DNA of 39,581 bases, from NCBI GenBank assembly GCA_964640055.1, contig CAZXFH010000030.1, forward strand, positions 1 to 39,581. The letters are read 5' to 3'. How positions within the stretch are numbered: position 1 is the first letter of the stretch; every line of letters starts with the position of its first letter. A program made the translations under genes and the position numbers. Under the pieces are notes generated by a model. That model was not told where the DNA came from, made no database searches, and saw nothing but the letters and a program-made list of their open reading frames with translations. The stretch comes from CAZXFH01 sp964640055. Its GTDB lineage: Bacteria > Fidelibacterota > UBA2242 > JAFGTP01. Below are positions 36,032-39,581 of the stretch, piece after piece.

Positions 36032-37024
36032 ATGGAATATAAGGCTGATGTGAATCGCTATAGTAAAATGAAATACAGACGGAGTGGTAACAGTGGATTA
36101 CTACTACCGGCTATTTCACTGGGATTATGGCATAATTTCGGTGAAGTCGATACTTTGGAAAATGCTAAAAAAATGATTTTTCGGGCCTTTGATCTGGGAA
36201 TTACCCATTTTGATCTGGCTAATAATTATGGGCCGCCGCCCGGTACCGCAGAAACCAATTTCGGGCGTATATTGAACCAGCATCTGCGGTCCTACCGGGA
36301 TGAAATGATCATATCTTCCAAAGCCGGCTATTACATGTGGCCGGGGCCCTACGGAGAATGGGGCAGCCGGAAAAATATGATCAGCAGCATTGACCAGAGC
36401 CTGCAACGTCTGGGGATTGATTATTTGGATATTTTCTATTCCCATCGCTTTGATCCGAATACCCCTTTAGAAGAGACTATGGGGGCCCTGGATTATATTG
36501 TCCGTTCGGGAAGAGCCCTTTACGTGGGTATCTCCTCCTATGATGTTGAACAGACCCGGCAGGCGGTCAAAATCCTTAACGATCTGGGGACCCCTTGTCT
36601 TATCCATCAGCCGCCTTATTCTTTGTTTAATCGCAAGATTGAAGAGGGACTGACTGAGGTACTGGATGAATTGGAGCTGGGATGTATAGTTTTTACCCCG
36701 CTGGCCCAGGGTATGCTGACCGATAAGTATCTGGATGGTATCCCCACCGATTCCCGCGCCGCTAAAGCCCACGGGTTCCTGAAGGCAGAACAGATTACCA
36801 AAGAGAGACTGGAGAAGATAGATCAGCTGAATAACTTGGCAAAATCACGGAGTCAATCTCTGGCCCAGATGGCTATTGCCTGGGTATTGAATAATCCTAC
36901 AGTGACATCTGCTGTTTGTGGTGCCAGTAAAGTAAAGCATATTGAAGATAATGTAGCAGCCTTGGATAATCTGGAATTCAGTACCGAGGAATTGGATAAA
37001 ATTGACCGGATTCTGGCTACTTAG
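36032..37024 (+). CDS. Aldo/keto reductase, YghZ (L-glyceraldehyde 3-phosphate reductase)-like
   Basis: An NADPH-dependent oxidoreductase with the AKR TIM-barrel fold, 330 residues. The catalytic tetrad is visible: Asp and Tyr in THFDLANNYGPPPG, Lys in IISSKAGY, His in IFYSHRFD. The pattern YGPPPGTAE and the segment MWPGPYGEWGSRK are typical of the YghZ/Gpr and Kv-beta-like subgroup, which reduces small aldehydes such as methylglyoxal or L-glyceraldehyde 3-phosphate. GGAGG at 36021-36025, six bases before ATG, is a strong ribosome-binding site. It lies 197 bases after the giant gene and is probably a separate transcription unit. Exact substrate is not determinable. Confidence 0.92.
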   Translation: MEYKADVNRYSKMKYRRSGNSGLLLPAISLGLWHNFGEVDTLENAKKMIFRAFDLGITHFDLANNYGPPPGTAETNFGRILNQHLRSYRDEMIISSKAGYYMWPGPYGEWGSRKNMISSIDQSLQRLGIDYLDIFYSHRFDPNTPLEETMGALDYIVRSGRALYVGISSYDVEQTRQAVKILNDLGTPCLIHQPPYSLFNRKIEEGLTEVLDELELGCIVFTPLAQGMLTDKYLDGIPTDSRAAKAHGFLKAEQITKERLEKIDQLNNLAKSRSQSLAQMAIAWVLNNPTVTSAVCGASKVKHIEDNVAALDNLEFSTEELDKIDRILAT

Positions 37025-37040
37025 GTGTGTAACGACACCT
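37023..37040 (+). other. Small hairpin at the end of the aldo/keto reductase gene
   Basis: AGGTGT (37023-37028) and ACACCT (37035-37040) are perfect inverted repeats with a six-base loop, overlapping the TAG stop codon. No U-run follows, so it is not a classic intrinsic terminator. Confidence 0.3.
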
Positions 37041-37111
37041 GGTCCTGATTGATCTGAAATACTGTTAGCGAAATGATTGATAATATTATTTAGCCAAACA
37101 ACGGAGGAATT

Positions 37112-37621
37112 ATGGCTAAGATAGCAGTTATTATAACCGATTTATTTGAGGATGTCGAATATACAAAGCCGGCCGAGGCCTTTAAAAAAGCGGGTCATGA
37201 ATTGGTTCATATCGGTCTGAAAGCTGGGCAGGAAGTCAAAGGTAAAAAGAAGGATACACCGGTGACTATTGATCAAGCAGTCAAAAATGTTTCTCCCGCC
37301 GATTTTGAGGCGTTGTTGATCCCGGGCGGTTACTCACCGGATAAACTACGTGCCTATCCTGAGCCGGTAGAGTTTGTACAGGAATTTGTAAAAAGCGGTA
37401 AACCGGTTTTTACGATTTGCCATGGCCCGCAATTATTGATCACTGCTCAGGTTTTGGAGGGCCGCCGGTTGACCGGATGGAAATCCATTACCCAGGACAT
37501 CAAAAACGCCGGAGCGAAATATCTGGATCAAGCGGTGGTAGTCGATGATAATCTCATTTCCAGCCGCTATCCCGGCGACCTGCCGGTCTTCATTAAAACC
37601 AGCTTGAAACATTTGTCATAA
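37112..37621 (+). CDS. DJ-1/PfpI-family protein (YhbO/YraA/YfkM-like)
   Basis: A 169-residue cytoplasmic protein of the DJ-1/PfpI superfamily. Members are proposed deglycases, glyoxalases or general stress proteins. The nucleophile elbow ICHGPQ places the reactive cysteine at C103 with His104 next to it. The partner acid is the glutamate in LFEDVEY (E16). PGGYSPDKLR is the conserved glycine loop. Length matches bacterial PfpI proteins. CGGAGG at about 37101-37106 supports the start. It lies 87 bases after a predicted aldehyde reductase, so a joint role in reactive-carbonyl stress is plausible but unproven. Confidence 0.92.
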   Translation: MAKIAVIITDLFEDVEYTKPAEAFKKAGHELVHIGLKAGQEVKGKKKDTPVTIDQAVKNVSPADFEALLIPGGYSPDKLRAYPEPVEFVQEFVKSGKPVFTICHGPQLLITAQVLEGRRLTGWKSITQDIKNAGAKYLDQAVVVDDNLISSRYPGDLPVFIKTSLKHLS

Positions 37622-37654
37622 TCTGAAAAACAGATACCCCATATCACTTTCGGA

Positions 37655-37683
37655 TTGACAAAGGGTTATTAAATTTATATGTA
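37655..37683 (+). promoter_or_regulatory. Candidate promoter of the FabK-like gene
   Basis: A perfect TTGACA at 37655-37660 is followed after 17 bases by TATGTA (37678-37683), with TATATG two bases earlier as an alternative. It lies about 47 bases before the ATG at 37730. Recognised by eye only. Confidence 0.38.
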
Positions 37684-37729
37684 TTGGATTGATTTAAATT
37701 TTACACCATAATACAAGGTTAAGAAGAGC

Positions 37730-38755
37730 ATGGGAAAAGATCCATTGACACTAGAGTTTTTTAAAACCGGCTCTGGCTTTTTTAATATTGAAGTGCCAAT
37801 TATTTGCGGTGCCATGACCTGGGTCAGCGATCCCGCCCTGGTCTCAGCAGTTTCAAATGCCGGTGCCCTTGGGGTTCTGGCAGGTGGTAATGCGCCGGTG
37901 AGTATACTGGCCGATCAGATCAGTGAAACCCAGGGGCTGACCAATAAACCCTTTGGCGTAAACCTGATCACCATTGCACCAAATTATCCGGATCAATTAG
38001 ACTTAGTAGCTGATCTGGGGCTCCCTTTTGTGATCTTTGCCGGCAGCTTTCCAAAGCGCAGGGAGATTCAAAAAGCCAAACAGAGCGGAGCCAAAGTACT
38101 CTGTTTTGCCTCCGCTAAATCAATTGCCGAACGGATGCTGAGTTATGGGATCGACGCTTTAATTCTGGAAGGATCAGAAGCCGGGGGTCATGTGGGGCAT
38201 GTCAGTTTGACAGTTCTGCTACAACAAGTTTTATTTCGAGTGCCACAGGTACCTATTTTTGTCGGTGGGGGTGTGGCCACCGGACGCATGTGCGCGCATT
38301 TATTAATGATGGGTGCAGCGGGTGTGCAAATGGGGACCCGCTTTGCCGTGGCCAGAGAAAGCGCGATTCATAGCCGGTTCAAGCAGCATATCATCCGTTC
38401 CAAAGCGCGTAATGCGGTCTCAACCCCTCAGTTTGACAGCCGCTTGCCAGTAGTAGCGGTGCGCGCCCTGCATAACAAAGCCCATAAAGCGTTTAATCGC
38501 TTACAGTTTGAGCTGATCAAGCAACTGGACCAGGGTGAAATTACCCGCAAAGCAGCTCAGTTAAAAGTCGAGAAATTTTGGATTGGCGCGCTTAAACAGG
38601 CAGTAAAAGAAGGTGATATCGAACACGGTTCCCTCATGGCCGGACAGTCGGTCGGTCTGGTCAACAGCGAGATGAGTGTCCGGGAAATCATTACTGAGAT
38701 TGTTAGTGATATCACTGTCGAATTACAGCGCCTGCAGAACCGCTTTTGCCGTTAG
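37730..38755 (+). CDS. fabK: FabK-like enoyl-[acyl-carrier-protein] reductase II (nitronate monooxygenase superfamily)
   Basis: An FMN-dependent TIM-barrel enzyme, 341 residues. FabK reduces enoyl-ACP in the last step of the fatty-acid elongation cycle. Relevant segments are PIICGAMTWVSDPALVSAVS at the N-terminus, KPFGVNL, EGSEAGGHVGH with the catalytic-type histidine at H154, and the FMN phosphate loop VGGGVATGR with GVQMGTRF. The C-terminal stretch GALKQAVKEGDIEHGSLMAG is like FabK (ALRKAVVEGDVENGSVMAG type) rather than nitronate monooxygenases, which is why I prefer FabK. The two families share a fold and annotation often confuses them. The start is the first ATG, with weak AAGAAGAG upstream. 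It is not clustered with other fatty-acid genes here. Confidence 0.78.
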   Translation: MGKDPLTLEFFKTGSGFFNIEVPIICGAMTWVSDPALVSAVSNAGALGVLAGGNAPVSILADQISETQGLTNKPFGVNLITIAPNYPDQLDLVADLGLPFVIFAGSFPKRREIQKAKQSGAKVLCFASAKSIAERMLSYGIDALILEGSEAGGHVGHVSLTVLLQQVLFRVPQVPIFVGGGVATGRMCAHLLMMGAAGVQMGTRFAVARESAIHSRFKQHIIRSKARNAVSTPQFDSRLPVVAVRALHNKAHKAFNRLQFELIKQLDQGEITRKAAQLKVEKFWIGALKQAVKEGDIEHGSLMAGQSVGLVNSEMSVREIITEIVSDITVELQRLQNRFCR

Positions 38756-38884
38756 TAAATAGTATCCAGGGATGCTTAAAAATAGATAACCGGCCGGTAA
38801 GAGTTTATTTGCCTACTCCTGAGAGGGGCTTAAGAAACTCCTCACCTCACGGTTGTTGCTATTTATTTCAATGATTCAGGCTAC

Positions 38885-39574
38885 TTAAAACAGGGAGCGT
38901 GTCTGGCTATTTATTTTTTCAATACAGCTGGGAGAATTGTTTTTTACGCTGTTCACATAAGTTGATACCGGATAGAATTCCAGACTCTCAGAATAGGGCT
39001 GCAGCAATTGTAAAGCCTCTGCCGGCGGATAATCATTTCCTTTCAACCATATATCCAGCTCATCCTCCTCAAGGATGGCCGGCATCCGCGGATGAATAAA
39101 ACTAAATTCCTCCCGGGCATCGGTCGTGATCACCGTATAAGAATAGACCGGATTTCCTTTAGGATTTTTCCAGAGACTCCATAAGCCTGCCATGGAAATG
39201 AAACCGTGATCCGGTTTACGGAAATAATAGGGCTGCTTGGACCCATTGCTCTTTTCCCATTCATAATAACCGTCGGTAATGACCACACAACGATGATTAT
39301 AGACCAGGTTGGCAAAAGAGGGCTTCTTGGTAATGGTTTCACTGCGAGCGTTGATCAGGGTGCTGATCCTGTCCCTGTCTTTCACCCAGGCAGGAATCAA
39401 CCCCCACATCATGGGCTTGATGATACGGTTGTCGCTGTAAACCAGAATGGGATTTATATCCGTAGGTGCAATATTGTAACTTGGTGTAAAATCATAGTCT
39501 GGCTCCCACAGATTAACTGAGTAAGCCTCGATAATCTCCATTTTGCCTTTGGTTAGGGTTTTGCGTCCGCACAT
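38885..39574 (-). CDS. yedK: SRAP-domain abasic-site protein (YedK/HMCES family)
   Basis: A 229-residue protein that, in studied members, crosslinks to abasic sites in single-stranded DNA through Cys2 and shields them during replication. The hallmark N-terminus MCGR leaves Cys2 as the first residue after methionine removal. LINARSET supplies the conserved Asn-Arg, GYYEWE the catalytic glutamate, and HPRMP the conserved histidine. All the family's key residues are present and the length is normal. The start is seven bases from the window end, so its upstream region is not visible. It is convergent with the FabK-like gene, 129 bases apart. Confidence 0.94.
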   Translation of the reverse strand: MCGRKTLTKGKMEIIEAYSVNLWEPDYDFTPSYNIAPTDINPILVYSDNRIIKPMMWGLIPAWVKDRDRISTLINARSETITKKPSFANLVYNHRCVVITDGYYEWEKSNGSKQPYYFRKPDHGFISMAGLWSLWKNPKGNPVYSYTVITTDAREEFSFIHPRMPAILEEDELDIWLKGNDYPPAEALQLLQPYSESLEFYPVSTYVNSVKNNSPSCIEKINSQTRSLF

Positions 39575-39581
39575 AATTAAA

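Noticed and set aside
37730..38755. Nitronate monooxygenase as the primary name
   Set aside because: The fold is shared, but the C-terminal AVKEGDIEHGSLMAGQ segment and N-terminal GAMTWVSD pattern agree better with FabK; kept as the alternative.
38789..38798. ACCGGCCGGT palindrome between the convergent fabK and yedK genes
   Set aside because: It is a perfect ten-base palindrome with no loop and no following U-run, so it is neither a convincing terminator nor a recognised operator.

Overview
The window looks like a chromosomal segment from an uncultured-type bacterium of the FCB supergroup (Marinimicrobia, KSB1 or Calditrichota-like; I cannot place it more precisely). The reasons are a short primary sigma factor of the Bacteroidota-like length, several secreted proteins ending in the YPNPFN-type sorting domain used by type IX secretion (T9SS), a PorV/PorQ-like outer-membrane barrel, and very long Ig/cadherin-like surface proteins. 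No rRNA, tRNA, CRISPR array, transposase or phage gene was seen. No gap between genes exceeds 300 bases; the largest is the 267-base divergent region 17919-18185.

Left flank (1-8602): the primary sigma factor; an abl-type operon (lysine 2,3-aminomutase, a sodium/solute symporter and a beta-lysine N-acetyltransferase) predicted to make the osmolyte N-epsilon-acetyl-beta-lysine; arginyl-tRNA synthetase; and, convergent to it, a two-gene polar amino-acid ABC transporter whose binding protein and permease are fused.

Centre (8698-35834): a 27-kb divergent surface-protein locus. Leftward from about 17.9 kb run a beta-helix/FN3 protein, a small Ig/FN3 protein, a 1543-residue beta-helix plus Ig-repeat protein with a T9SS sorting domain, a TPR lipoprotein-like protein and a MotB/OmpA-type protein. 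Rightward from about 18.2 kb run a cohesin/dockerin-like protein with a sorting domain, a second cohesin-like protein with a sorting domain, a PorV-like barrel, a TPR protein and a 3887-residue protein with about 37 tandem Ig/cadherin-like repeats and a sorting domain. Tight spacing suggests one operon on each side. The two arms share domains, so they were probably built by duplication and shuffling of one set of parts. I infer a self-contained module for exporting and anchoring very large surface proteins; its function (adhesion, aggregation, substrate or prey binding) is unknown.

Right flank (36032-39574): an aldo/keto reductase, a DJ-1/PfpI-family protein, a FabK-like enoyl-ACP reductase and, convergent, an SRAP (YedK/HMCES-type) abasic-site protein. 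These look like ordinary metabolic and stress genes.
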